Assembly (NCBI RefSeq): GCF_001618865.1
Contig: NZ_CP015136.1
Span: forward strand, 5,057,001-5,121,000
Reading direction: 5' to 3'
Length of the DNA: 64,000 nucleotides
From: Luteitalea pratensis
GTDB taxonomy: Bacteria > Acidobacteriota > Vicinamibacteria > Vicinamibacterales > Vicinamibacteraceae
Shown here: positions 6,234 through 14,417 of the stretch, piece by piece
Position numbering within the stretch: position 1 is the stretch's first letter
How the letters are laid out: every line of letters starts with the position of its first letter
The notes under the pieces: generated by a model
Told to the model about the DNA's origin: nothing
Database searches by the model: none
The model's input: only the letters and a program-made list of their open reading frames with translations
Translations under genes and position numbers: made by a program

Positions 6234-8683
6234 GTGCGTGGCACTCCGGAATGGGTCTCGATCAGTTCCACGCGCACGCGTCCGAAACCGGCCGCAACGT
6301 CGATGCGCAGGGGCAGGCGCCGCTGGTCGGCGCTCAGCCAGAGGTCGATGGCCGGCGGTGCCCGGCGCTGGACGCGCTGGACGAGGGCCGGACGCATGCG
6401 CAGCGCGCGGACCTGCTGGCCGCGCCACTGGATTGTCTCGGCCGCGAGCGGCCCGGACTGCAGCGTCAGGTTGCGACCCATGTCGTTCACCGGGATGGCG
6501 ACCTGGCTGCCAGCCGCAAGCGCGAGCGTGCGCACCAGGAGGAACGCGGCGATTGGGTCACGGTGGTCAGGCGGAGCACGAAAGCCGGGACCCGCCTCGA
6601 CCGTCGTGGCATCGGGGGGCACGACACGCACCACTCCGCCAGCGCCGTCATGGAACACCGACTGATCGACCTGGCGTCGTCCTTCACGGATCTCGCGCAG
6701 GTGCGCGACGGGGCGGAATTCGCTGTCGGTGAACGTCCGGAAGACGTCGCGCGCCTCGAAGAATCGCGCCACCCACGGCGCGGTCTCGAGCGACACGCGA
6801 GCCTCGTACCGGATGCGTGTCCGGTCGGCGGCCGAGAGCCAGCGCGGCAGTCTCGCGTCCGAACCGGTCGCGGCGAGCACGGCAATCTCGATCGTGCCGG
6901 CCGACACGTGTGTGCCGGCCCCGTCCCAGAAGACGTCGTACCGGCTCACCTCGCCAGGCGCAAACCCGGGAACGCCCGGCTGCGGAGCGCTCACCGCGGC
7001 AGGCGCCCCCACCGCCGCGAGCAATGTCGTCTCGTCGGCGAGTTCGTAGATGACCGACGGCGCGCCACCGCGACCGGCGACGCTCGCGCGTCGCGCCAGG
7101 GGCCACGCCTTGTCGAGGCCGTCGTCAGGCGCGACAACGAAACGCACGCCGAGGTCGTGCAGCGTCCATATCGCGTCGGCCGACGGGAACGTCGCCAGCG
7201 CGCCCGCGACAGCACCGGCAAACGCGGGTCGCTGACCGCTGTAGCCGTTGACGATCGGGCGGCCGTGCGTCAGCGTCTCGAGCATCAGCGGCGTCGCGGC
7301 CCGATCATCGGGCTGCGGGAGAAACGCGACCGCCCCAGGACCCTCCACATCGCGCAGCCAGGCACTGACGGGCGTCTCGAACGCGGGAGCGGGAACGTAG
7401 GGCACTCGCCAGGCGACCGCCTCGATCGCCACGACCAGCGACAGGGCGAGCACGACGGGATGCGATGCCGGGCGCCGTTCACGGCGCCACCAGGTGACCG
7501 CAAAGCCAGCCGCCGCGGCGACGCCGAACGAGAACAGGACACCAAACCGCGCCGGCGCGCGAATCGCCTGGAACCCGAAGACCCAGCGATGCGCCAATGC
7601 ATACACGCTGCGCAGGCCCTCTGGCCCCAGTGCAAACACAATCCCCGATGCGGCGACGGCACCCCAGGTCCAGAGGAGCGGTTGCCGGCGCGATCGTGGC
7701 AGCGCTGCGGCGGCGAGCACCGCCAGGGCAAGCGCACCCCAGCCGGGCAGGAGACCGTCTTCCTCGGTGCGGCCGATGGGCGCAAGCGCCACCGGCCGCC
7801 AGGGTGGGTCGCTCACGAAACTGGCAAGGGTCGCCGCATGCCGGCTCGCTTCGTCCATCGTCCGCACGAAGCCTTCGCGCTGTTGGGCCTGGACGTACGG
7901 CACGAGCACCGGCGCCACCAGCGCCGCAGACACCAAGCCGCTCACGGCGAGGGGCGCAAGCAGGCGCCCGAGCGAGACGCGGCCAGCGCCCGCGACGAGT
8001 GCGAGTCCACCGAGACCCAGGGCCACCAGGCCGATCACGGCGTAATAGACCGCGCTGACGGCGGTCAATCCGAACCAGAGACCGAGCCACGCGCCGTCCT
8101 GCCACCGTCGGCGCGCGACCAGCCGGTGCAGGGCGCCGAACGCCAGCGGCAGGAAGTACAACGCCTGCAGTTGCAGGTGCAACACGTGCGAGAAGCGGTA
8201 TGCGCAGAAACCCCACGCGAGACCGCCGACGACCGGACCGAGCCGATCGTCGAGCAGTTGCCGCAGGTACCACCACATCGCCCAGGCGCTTGCTGCCAGT
8301 GACGCGATGAAGACGGCGTTGTAGCAGAGGACGGGATCGCGCCAGATCGCGTAGATCGGCGACACCAGCAGCGCTTGCAGCAGCAGGTGATCGGTGAAGG
8401 CCAGCGTCTGGCGCGCCGGATGGAAGATGGGCGCATCGAAGACGCCACCGGTGACCCACGACGATGGGGCGAGGAACAGTTGCCGCAGGTCCCAGCCCAG
8501 CGTGAACAGGTTGAGATACGGGTCGCCTTCGCCCTGCGGCGCGCCGAGCAGGGTCCGCGGACGCCATCCCAGCGGCCACGTCGCGAGGACCGCCACCACG
8601 ACGTAGATGGCGAGGGCAAGGGCCCGCTCTCGCCAGCCAGGGCGGCCGAGATCAGGCGTCGAGCTGACGCTGGACGAGGGCAT
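6230..8683 (-). CDS. Large multi-pass membrane protein fused to a C-terminal DUF3108-like domain
   Basis: An 817-residue protein. Residues about 20-430 are strongly hydrophobic with about ten membrane segments and an early GEGDPYLNLFTLGWDLRQL loop, resembling GT-C-type or YfhO-like membrane glycosyltransferases. Residues about 440-560 are a periplasmic loop with the VNGYSGQRPAF stretch often seen in such proteins. From about 565 the sequence reads as a secreted beta-rich DUF3108 domain (PGEVSRYDVFWDGAGTHVSA; VFRTFTDSEFRPVAHLREI). Its stop overlaps the ftsE start and its N-terminus overlaps the gatB 3' end by 32 bp. Substrate unknown; the family assignment of the N-terminal half is tentative. 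Confidence 0.7.
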   Translation of the reverse strand: MPSSSVSSTPDLGRPGWRERALALAIYVVVAVLATWPLGWRPRTLLGAPQGEGDPYLNLFTLGWDLRQLFLAPSSWVTGGVFDAPIFHPARQTLAFTDHLLLQALLVSPIYAIWRDPVLCYNAVFIASLAASAWAMWWYLRQLLDDRLGPVVGGLAWGFCAYRFSHVLHLQLQALYFLPLAFGALHRLVARRRWQDGAWLGLWFGLTAVSAVYYAVIGLVALGLGGLALVAGAGRVSLGRLLAPLAVSGLVSAALVAPVLVPYVQAQQREGFVRTMDEASRHAATLASFVSDPPWRPVALAPIGRTEEDGLLPGWGALALAVLAAAALPRSRRQPLLWTWGAVAASGIVFALGPEGLRSVYALAHRWVFGFQAIRAPARFGVLFSFGVAAAAGFAVTWWRRERRPASHPVVLALSLVVAIEAVAWRVPYVPAPAFETPVSAWLRDVEGPGAVAFLPQPDDRAATPLMLETLTHGRPIVNGYSGQRPAFAGAVAGALATFPSADAIWTLHDLGVRFVVAPDDGLDKAWPLARRASVAGRGGAPSVIYELADETTLLAAVGAPAAVSAPQPGVPGFAPGEVSRYDVFWDGAGTHVSAGTIEIAVLAATGSDARLPRWLSAADRTRIRYEARVSLETAPWVARFFEARDVFRTFTDSEFRPVAHLREIREGRRQVDQSVFHDGAGGVVRVVPPDATTVEAGPGFRAPPDHRDPIAAFLLVRTLALAAGSQVAIPVNDMGRNLTLQSGPLAAETIQWRGQQVRALRMRPALVQRVQRRAPPAIDLWLSADQRRLPLRIDVAAGFGRVRVELIETHSGVPRT

Positions 8684-10106
8684 GCACCACTTTCGGGTTC
8701 GCCGTGCCGCGCGTGAGCTTCATCACCTGCCCCACCAGCGCGCCGATGGCCTGGACGCGGCCGGCTTTGTAACTCGCCACCGCCTCGGGGTTGGCGGCAA
8801 TCACCGTGGCGACGTGCGCCAGCAGCGCCGACTCGTCACCCACCTGCTTCAACCCCTCGCGCGCGACGATGGCCGACGCCGGCTCGCGCGTCGTCCACAT
8901 TGTCTCGAAGACCTGCCGGCCCGCGCCGGTGCTGATCGTGCCGTCATCGACGAGCCTGATCAGATCGGCAAGTGCGGCGGCCGTGACGGGGACGTCGGCG
9001 ATTGCGGTGTCCTCGTCCTTCACCTTGCGCAGCACCTCACCCATCACAAAGTTGGACGCCAGCTTCGGCGGCGCCACGCTGGCCACCTGCTCGAAATACG
9101 CGGCGAGGTCGACGTCCTGCGTCAGGACAGCGGCATCGTAGGCCGGCAGGCCGTACTGCGACACGAAGCGCGCTCGACGAGCCGCTGGCAATTCAGGTAA
9201 CGCCGCGCGCACGCGATCGACCTGCCCGCGTGACAGGACGAGCAGCGGCAGGTCCGGCTCCGGGAAGTACCGGTAGTCGTGCGCCTCCTCCTTGCTCCGC
9301 ATGGAGAAGGTCCGGCCGGTATCGGGATCGAACAGGCGCGTCTCCTGCACGATCGCGCCGCCGTCGGCGACGACGGCCGACTGGCGCGCGATCTCGTACT
9401 CGATGGCCTTCTGCAGGAAGCGGAAGGAGTTGACGTTCTTCACTTCCACCTTCGTGCCCAACGCCTGCTGCCCGAGCGGGCGCACGGAGACGTTGGCGTC
9501 GCAGCGCAGGCTGCCCTCTTCGAGATTGCCGTCGTTCACGCCGATGGCGACGAGCACGTCGCGCATGAACGTGAAGTAGGCCGCCGCCGCCGCGGCACCG
9601 CGCAGGTCCGGCTCCGAGACGATCTCGATCAGCGGCGTCCCGGCCCGATTCAGGTCGATGCCGGTGAGGTTCGGATCGCCGGTCCCCTCGTGCAACGACT
9701 TTCCCGCGTCCTCTTCCATGTGGATGCGGGTGATGCCGACACGGACGGCCTGGCCGTCGACCTCGAGATCCACGTGGCCACCGGTCGCGATCGGTCGATC
9801 GAACTGCGAGATCTGGTAGCCCTTCGGCAGGTCCGGGTAGAAGTAGTTCTTCCGCGCGAACTCGGAGACCTCGTGCACCGTGCACCCGAGCGCGATCGCG
9901 GCCGCGATGGCCTTGTCCACGGCATCGGCGTTGAGCACGGGCAGCGCCCCGGGCATGCCGAGGCACACGGGACAGGTGTGGGTGTTGGGTGGCGCGCCGA
10001 ACGCGGGCACGCATCCACAGAAGATCTTGGTACGGGTCTGGAGTTGGGCGTGCACCTCCAGGCCGATCACGGCCTCGAAGCGCACCGAGACGGAAGTCGC
10101 CGGCAC
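8652..10106 (-). CDS. gatB: Asp-tRNA(Asn)/Glu-tRNA(Gln) amidotransferase subunit B
   Basis: A 484-residue protein of full family length. It opens with FEAVIGLEVHAQLQTRTKIF, has the Cys-containing zinc region (FCGC and CPVCLGMPG), the GatB signature LNRAGTPLIEIVSEPD, and a C-terminal YqeY-like tRNA-binding tail (SYKAGRVQAIGALVGQVMKL). GatB is the kinase/tRNA-binding subunit of GatCAB, which amidates misacylated tRNAs. gatA and gatC are not in this window. It is the first gene of a minus-strand chain leading to ftsEX. Confidence 0.95.
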   Translation of the reverse strand: MPATSVSVRFEAVIGLEVHAQLQTRTKIFCGCVPAFGAPPNTHTCPVCLGMPGALPVLNADAVDKAIAAAIALGCTVHEVSEFARKNYFYPDLPKGYQISQFDRPIATGGHVDLEVDGQAVRVGITRIHMEEDAGKSLHEGTGDPNLTGIDLNRAGTPLIEIVSEPDLRGAAAAAAYFTFMRDVLVAIGVNDGNLEEGSLRCDANVSVRPLGQQALGTKVEVKNVNSFRFLQKAIEYEIARQSAVVADGGAIVQETRLFDPDTGRTFSMRSKEEAHDYRYFPEPDLPLLVLSRGQVDRVRAALPELPAARRARFVSQYGLPAYDAAVLTQDVDLAAYFEQVASVAPPKLASNFVMGEVLRKVKDEDTAIADVPVTAAALADLIRLVDDGTISTGAGRQVFETMWTTREPASAIVAREGLKQVGDESALLAHVATVIAANPEAVASYKAGRVQAIGALVGQVMKLTRGTANPKVVHALVQRQLDA

Positions 10107-10255
10107 GGAGAGATTGTAATGCTGCGGTGCCTCGACACTACGGCAACGGCCTCAGCAAGGCCCGCTCGCCGGAGCCCTGTCAGACGAAGGCCGCGTTCGG
10201 AGAACGGGCCCTACCACGAGAACGGGCCCTGCCAACTGCGTCGGCAAAGCGAGGG

Positions 10256-10279
10256 AGGGCCGGCTCTCCGAGCCCGGCC
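10256..10279. repeat. Palindrome, inverted copy of the 55909 element
   Basis: These 24 bases are the exact reverse complement of 55909-55932. They lie in the 224-bp gap between gatB and the response regulator, which also holds two copies of GAGAACGGGCCCT (10198 and 10218 region). I see no gene in the gap. Confidence 0.85.
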
Positions 10280-10330
10280 AGACGGCGGGTCTCTGAGCGC
10301 GGCCAGACGCAGTGCCGCCTCCCAACGGGC

Positions 10331-11425
10331 CTAGGCGCGTGACTCGGGCGCACCCAGTCCGGGCAGATGCGTGAACGTGCGCACGACATCCGGGTCGAAC
10401 TGCGTGCCGCTGCCGCGCACCAGTTCGGCCACGGCCTGCTCGTGGGTCAGGGCGTCGCGGAACGGTCGTGGCGATCGCATCGCGTCGTAGGAATCGGCGA
10501 CCGCCAGCACGCGGCTGGTCATGGGGATCTCGTCGCCGGCCAGCTGCCGCGGGTACCCGCCGCCGGCGTACTCCTCGAATCGCGACCGGACGATCCCGGC
10601 CGCGGGCCGCAACGCGGGCACGGCGTCGAGGATGGACGCCCCGAGGTCCGGCACCCGTCGCCACAACGCGCGCTCCTCGGTCGTCAGTTCACCCGTCTTG
10701 TTGAGGAGTCCATCAGGCAGGACCAGCCGGCCGAGTTCATGCAGCAACGCGGCCTGACCGAGGGCGTCGACCTGGCGGGCCGGTACCCGGCACGTCGTGG
10801 CCAGGGCAATGGCCAGGTGCCTGACGCGCTGGCTGTGCTCACGCCACACGTCGCTGCGGAACGCCACCAGATCGAGTGCGGCCTCGACCTGCTCGGTACT
10901 CGACACCTCGAGGCGGGTCATGGCCTGGGCGAGCCGGGCGTGCCGAACGCCGAGCTCAGATGCGCGCTGCTCGCGCAGCAAGCGATCCGCCCGCCGGAGG
11001 CGATGCTGCCGCACGCCGTTCTCGAGCGCACGCGAGAGGCTGCGCTGATCGAAGGGCTTCAGCAGGTAGTCCACCACCCCGTGCTGGAGGCCGCGCAGTG
11101 CCCAGTCGACATCGTGCACGCCCGTCACGAGGACGACGGCCATGTCGGGATGCCGCTGCTCCACCTGCTCGAGGAACCAGAAGCCGTCGTGTCCCGGCAT
11201 CTGCACGTCGCAGAGCGCGATACCCACGCCGCACTCGTCGGCAACCTCCAGGGCTTCATCGGCGCTGCAGACCGGCAACGGATGGCAGCCGTCGGCCTCC
11301 ACCCACGCCGTCAGCACCTCGCGCACGCCGTCATCGTCGTCGATGACGAGGACCGGCGCGGGGACGTCGAAGCGATCGCCGGCAAGCACGTCGAGCCCCT
11401 GTTCGGTTTCGCTGCGCGCCGTCAT
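10331..11425 (-). CDS. Response regulator with degenerate HD-GYP output domain
   Basis: A 364-residue protein. The receiver (about 23-140) looks complete: acidic pair D29/D30, phospho-acceptor D73 in ALCDVQMPGHDGF, T101 and K123 in LLKPFD. The output is HD-GYP-like (about 175-350) with GYP at 290-292, but the catalytic HD is H229-E230 (LLHELGRL) and the downstream metal-binding His residues are replaced (RRVPDLGASIL, VRSRFEEYAGGGYP). Family members hydrolyse cyclic di-GMP; this one probably cannot and may bind c-di-GMP or a partner instead. It overlaps the preceding NtrC-type gene by ATGA. Confidence 0.82.
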   Translation of the reverse strand: MTARSETEQGLDVLAGDRFDVPAPVLVIDDDDGVREVLTAWVEADGCHPLPVCSADEALEVADECGVGIALCDVQMPGHDGFWFLEQVEQRHPDMAVVLVTGVHDVDWALRGLQHGVVDYLLKPFDQRSLSRALENGVRQHRLRRADRLLREQRASELGVRHARLAQAMTRLEVSSTEQVEAALDLVAFRSDVWREHSQRVRHLAIALATTCRVPARQVDALGQAALLHELGRLVLPDGLLNKTGELTTEERALWRRVPDLGASILDAVPALRPAAGIVRSRFEEYAGGGYPRQLAGDEIPMTSRVLAVADSYDAMRSPRPFRDALTHEQAVAELVRGSGTQFDPDVVRTFTHLPGLGAPESRA

Positions 11426-12855
11426 GCTGCCCCCTGCCCACGCCGGATGATGGTGACGCCGAGGTCGAGGCGTTCGAGTCTGCGATAGAGCGCCCGCCGG
11501 CTCACCCCGAGCAGCAACGCCGCCTTCTTCTTGTTGCCATTGGCATGCTGCAGCGCCCGCATGATGTGCTCGCGTTCCACGTCCGACAGCGGCTCGAGGT
11601 CGTCCTCGCGGCGGGCGGGGCGGACGGCCAGCGGAGGGCCAGCGAGCGGAGTGCGCCAGGCATGTGGCGACGGGACTGGACGTTGCGCCGGCAGGCTCGC
11701 CTTCACGTCGAGTTCGCCGACCAGCCTCCCCTCGGCCATGAGGCAGGCACGCTCGATCACATTGCGCAACTCACGGACGTTGCCTGGCCAGTTGGCTTCG
11801 CCCAACAGGCGTTCGGCTCCCGACGTGAGCCCGTTCAGCGGCTTCGCGAGGCGGGCTGCGGTGGCCCGCATGAAGGCGTTGGCAAGGTAGACGATGTCTT
11901 CACGGCGATCGCGCAGGGGCGGGACGTGCAGCTCGACGACGTTGAGGCGGTAATACAGGTCACGGCGGAAACGTCCCTCGTCGCACTCGATTTCGAGGTC
12001 GCGGTTGGTGGCCGCGACTACCTGCACGTCGACCTTGCGCGGCTCGAGCGATCCGACCCTGTGCACTTCGCCGAACTCGATGGTCCGCAGCAGCTTGGCC
12101 TGGACGCCGGACGGCAGTTCCCCGACCTCGTCGAGGAACAGCGTGCCGCCGTCGGCCAGCTCGAACAGTCCTGGCTTGGCGTCGGTCGCGCCGGTGAACG
12201 CGCCACGCACGTGCCCGAACAATTCGCTCTCGAACAGGGTCTCGACGACCGCCGAGCAGTTGATGACGACGAAGCGCCGGTCCGCACGCGGACCGAGTTG
12301 ATGCAAGGCACGCGCGACCAGTTCCTTGCCGGTGCCCGTCTCGCCGCTGACGAGGGCCGTCCGCACGTGCGGCGCCATCGTGCGCAGCATCCGGAACAGC
12401 TTCTGCATCGGCACGGATCGGCCGATCATGCCGTGGAACGAGACCCCTGTGGACCGTTCGGCCGGAAACAGCCGGACCCGGCGCCGCAACGCATCGTCGA
12501 AGCGATCGGTCAGGAGTGCGCGCAGTTTCTCGACGTCGAGCGGCTCGCGCATGTAGTCGTAGACGCCGAGGCGGATGGCGGCAACGGCCGACTCCACCGA
12601 GGCGCGCGCGGTCAGGAGCACCAGTGACAGATCGGGTGCCTCGTCGCGAACGCTCGTGACCAGCGCCATGCCTTCCATGTCATGGACGTCGAGCGACGCG
12701 ACCAGCGTATCGGGAGGCCGCTGACGGAACGCCGCGAGGCCTTCGGTGCCGGTGTCGCACACCTGCAGGGCAAACCCGAGGCGCACCGCCATGTCGAGCA
12801 GGAGGTCCCGCGACGGGGTCGGCGGATGGATGACCAGCAGGGTCGGTGTGCTCAA
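11422..12855 (-). CDS. NtrC-type sigma-54 activator with an atypical receiver domain
   Basis: About 477 residues from a TTG at 12855, chosen because a GGAG lies 8 bp upstream and the receiver begins there; a GTG at 12927 would add 24 residues but has no visible ribosome-binding site. The central AAA+ domain has Walker A SGETGTGKE (about 170-178), GAFTGA (218-223), Walker B TLFLDEVGE and the Arg-finger region, and a Fis-type helix-turn-helix ends the protein (KKKAALLLGVSRRALYRRLE). It should activate sigma-54 promoters. The receiver keeps an Asp (about D56) but the usual N-terminal acidic pair is HP (LLVIHPPTPS) and the conserved Lys is replaced (YMREPLD). Coupled to the HD-GYP-like regulator downstream. 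Confidence 0.88.
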   Translation of the reverse strand: MSTPTLLVIHPPTPSRDLLLDMAVRLGFALQVCDTGTEGLAAFRQRPPDTLVASLDVHDMEGMALVTSVRDEAPDLSLVLLTARASVESAVAAIRLGVYDYMREPLDVEKLRALLTDRFDDALRRRVRLFPAERSTGVSFHGMIGRSVPMQKLFRMLRTMAPHVRTALVSGETGTGKELVARALHQLGPRADRRFVVINCSAVVETLFESELFGHVRGAFTGATDAKPGLFELADGGTLFLDEVGELPSGVQAKLLRTIEFGEVHRVGSLEPRKVDVQVVAATNRDLEIECDEGRFRRDLYYRLNVVELHVPPLRDRREDIVYLANAFMRATAARLAKPLNGLTSGAERLLGEANWPGNVRELRNVIERACLMAEGRLVGELDVKASLPAQRPVPSPHAWRTPLAGPPLAVRPARREDDLEPLSDVEREHIMRALQHANGNKKKAALLLGVSRRALYRRLERLDLGVTIIRRGQGAA

Positions 12856-12933
12856 GATTCGCGCTCCACACTTCCCAATCGACCGCCGCGGACTCACCTT
12901 GAACCAAAGTGGCACACGGGCGCACACGACGCC

Positions 12934-12971
12934 GGGTTCCGGGTTCCGGGCACCGGGTTCCGGGCACCGGG
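12934..12971. repeat. Tandem heptamer array (GGGTTCC/GGGCACC)
   Basis: Five 7-bp units plus GGG: GGGTTCC x2, GGGCACC, GGGTTCC, GGGCACC. This is the same unit design as the array at 1580-1642. It lies upstream of the sigma-54 activator gene. Confidence 0.88.
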
Positions 12972-13042
12972 CGATCTGTCAGGCGTCGGAATGACGCGCG
13001 GACGAACGCCGAACTTTTGTCGAAGGAATCCCAATCGTGTAG

Positions 13043-13062
13043 GCGTCGAGCTTGCTCGACGC
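13043..13062. repeat. Palindrome GCGTCGAGCTTGCTCGACGC
   Basis: Two 8-bp arms around CTTG with a GTAG edge on the left (GTAGGCGTCGAG). It is related to the GTCGACCT palindromes and lies 54 bp outside the left inverted repeat of the IS element. Confidence 0.8.
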
Positions 13063-13130
13063 TGACGTCCCTCCCATGCCGTGACGTAGCCCTCCTGTGC
13101 CCCGACGTAGACGCTTATGGAGGACCGGCC

Positions 13131-13192
13131 CCCGCGTCGGTGTACGCGGGTTACGCTGCGGGTCGCAGGTGATCCGACGGCGCAGAGCCGTC
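13131..13192 (+). ncRNA. Structured leader of the IS110 element; possible bridge-RNA region
   Basis: Two perfect stem-loops lie in the 75 bp between the left inverted repeat and the transposase start. At 13131-13150 CCCGCGT pairs with ACGCGGG around a 6-nt loop; at 13176-13192 GACGGC pairs with GCCGTC around a 5-nt loop. IS110 elements are known to encode a bridge RNA in non-coding ends. The leader is shorter than known bridge RNAs (about 170 nt), so this could be only a part of one, or a translational control structure. Confidence 0.35.
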
Positions 13193-13211
13193 AAGCGACG
13201 GGAGGTCGGTC

Positions 13212-14275
13212 ATGGGCGAGTCTACGACGTTCATCGGGTTGGATGTGCATCAGGCGAGCGTGACGGCAGCGGTGTGGCGCCCGGGCGCGGGCGCGCCGGA
13301 GGTGGGCGCGGCGCCAGTCGAGGTGCCGAAGCTGGTGCGGTGGGTGCAGCGCCTCGCGGCGGGTGGCCCGGTGCATGTGGCCTACGAGGCCGGCCCATGC
13401 GGCTATCCACTGGTGCGGGCGCTGACGCGCGTGGGCGTGCACTGCACGGTGGTGGTGCCCTCGCTGATTCCGCAGGCGGCGGGGGGGCGCCGCCAGCGCA
13501 TCAAGACCGATCGGCGCGATGCGCGACAGCTCGTCACGTATCTGCGACAGGGCCTGCTGTCGGCCGTGACCGTGCCGAGCGAGGCCGACGAGGCGTTGCG
13601 CGAGCTGGTGCGGTGCCGGCAGCAACTCCAGCGCGATGTGGTGCGGGCCCGGCATCGCGTCAGCAAGTTGCTGTTGCGGCACGATCGGCGGTGGACGACG
13701 ACGCGTCCGTGGACGCAGGCCTATCGGCGCTGGCTGCGGGATCTGTCGTGGGCCGAGCCCGGCGTCGCGCTGGTGTGTCGGACGTACCTGGATGCGCTCG
13801 AGAGTGCCGAGGCGCGCGTGCGGGCCCTGGATGCGCGACTGGCCACGTGGGAGGTGCCGGCGGCGCTGGCGGGCCCGGTGGCGCACCTGCAGTGTTTTCG
13901 CGGCATCGACCGCCTGCACGCGTTGACGATTGCGGCCGAAACCGGTGATGGGCGACGCTTCCCGAGCGCCCGGGGGTACATGCATTACACCGGCTTGACC
14001 TGTTGGGAGTGGTCGAGCGGCGCGCGCCGGCGGCAAGGCGGCATCAGTAAGATGGGCAATACGCATTTACGTCGGGTGTTGGTGGAAGCGGCGTGGCATT
14101 ACCGGACCCGGCCGGCGTGTGGCAAAGGCCTGCGGGCCCGCCAGCGCGGGCAACCCGAGGCCGTGTGCCACCTCGCGTGGCGGGCGCAGGAGCGCCTCCA
14201 CGCCAAGGTCCGGGGACTGCTGGGGCGCGGCAAACGCTCGACGGTGGCGGTGACCGCGGGGGCCGGTCCTCCATA
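13212..14275 (+). CDS. IS110-family transposase (DEDD recombinase), 3' end open
   Basis: The ATG at 13212 follows a GGGAGG ribosome-binding site. The N-terminal RuvC-like domain has D11 (FIGLDVHQ), E59 (VAYEAGPCG) and D100/D103 (KTDRRDARQL), matching the DEDD tetrad. The C-terminal transposase_20 domain shows FRGIDRLHALTIAAETGD, ...YTGLTCWEWSSGARRRQGGI and SKMGNTHLRRVLVEAAWHY. About 355 residues lie inside the element. There is no stop codon: after STVAVTA the frame enters the right inverted repeat, leaves the element and continues to 15494 through the SpoIID-like gene. Family members usually end a few residues later (…VARELAGF-like tail), so the C-terminus is probably clipped. Confidence 0.85.
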
Positions 14276-14280
14276 TGAGC

Positions 14281-14334
14281 CGTCGACCTTCCACCTTCGC
14301 CAAGGCTACGGTGGACAAGTCAGGTCGACCGGCG
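14281..14334. repeat. Long GTCGACC palindrome with internal hairpin
   Basis: The outer arms CGTCGACCTT and AGGTCGACC enclose CCACCTTCGCCAAGGCTACG and a GGTGGA arm. A shorter relative is at 52168-52208. The element starts a few bases from the right end of the IS and is read through in frame by the open transposase frame. Confidence 0.7.
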
Positions 14335-14417
14335 CTGGCACCAGGATCGAGAAGCCGGAATCGCCGTCCGCAGCGCCTCGGAATCGGGATTTCCCGCGCG
14401 ATGAGCGAACATGGCAC

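Larger units (their letters stand above)
13116..14275 (+). mobile_element. IS110-family insertion sequence (IS1111-like inverted repeats)
   Basis: A DEDD-type transposase gene is bracketed by a perfect 21-bp inverted repeat, 13116-13136 and 14255-14275 (outer 16 bases TATGGAGGACCGGCCC). Most IS110 elements lack such repeats, whereas the IS1111 subgroup has subterminal ones, so the true ends may lie a few bases beyond. No target duplication is evident, as expected for the family. The right repeat abuts a long GTCGACCT-type palindrome (14281-14334), consistent with insertion at a genomic repeat. Confidence 0.8.
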
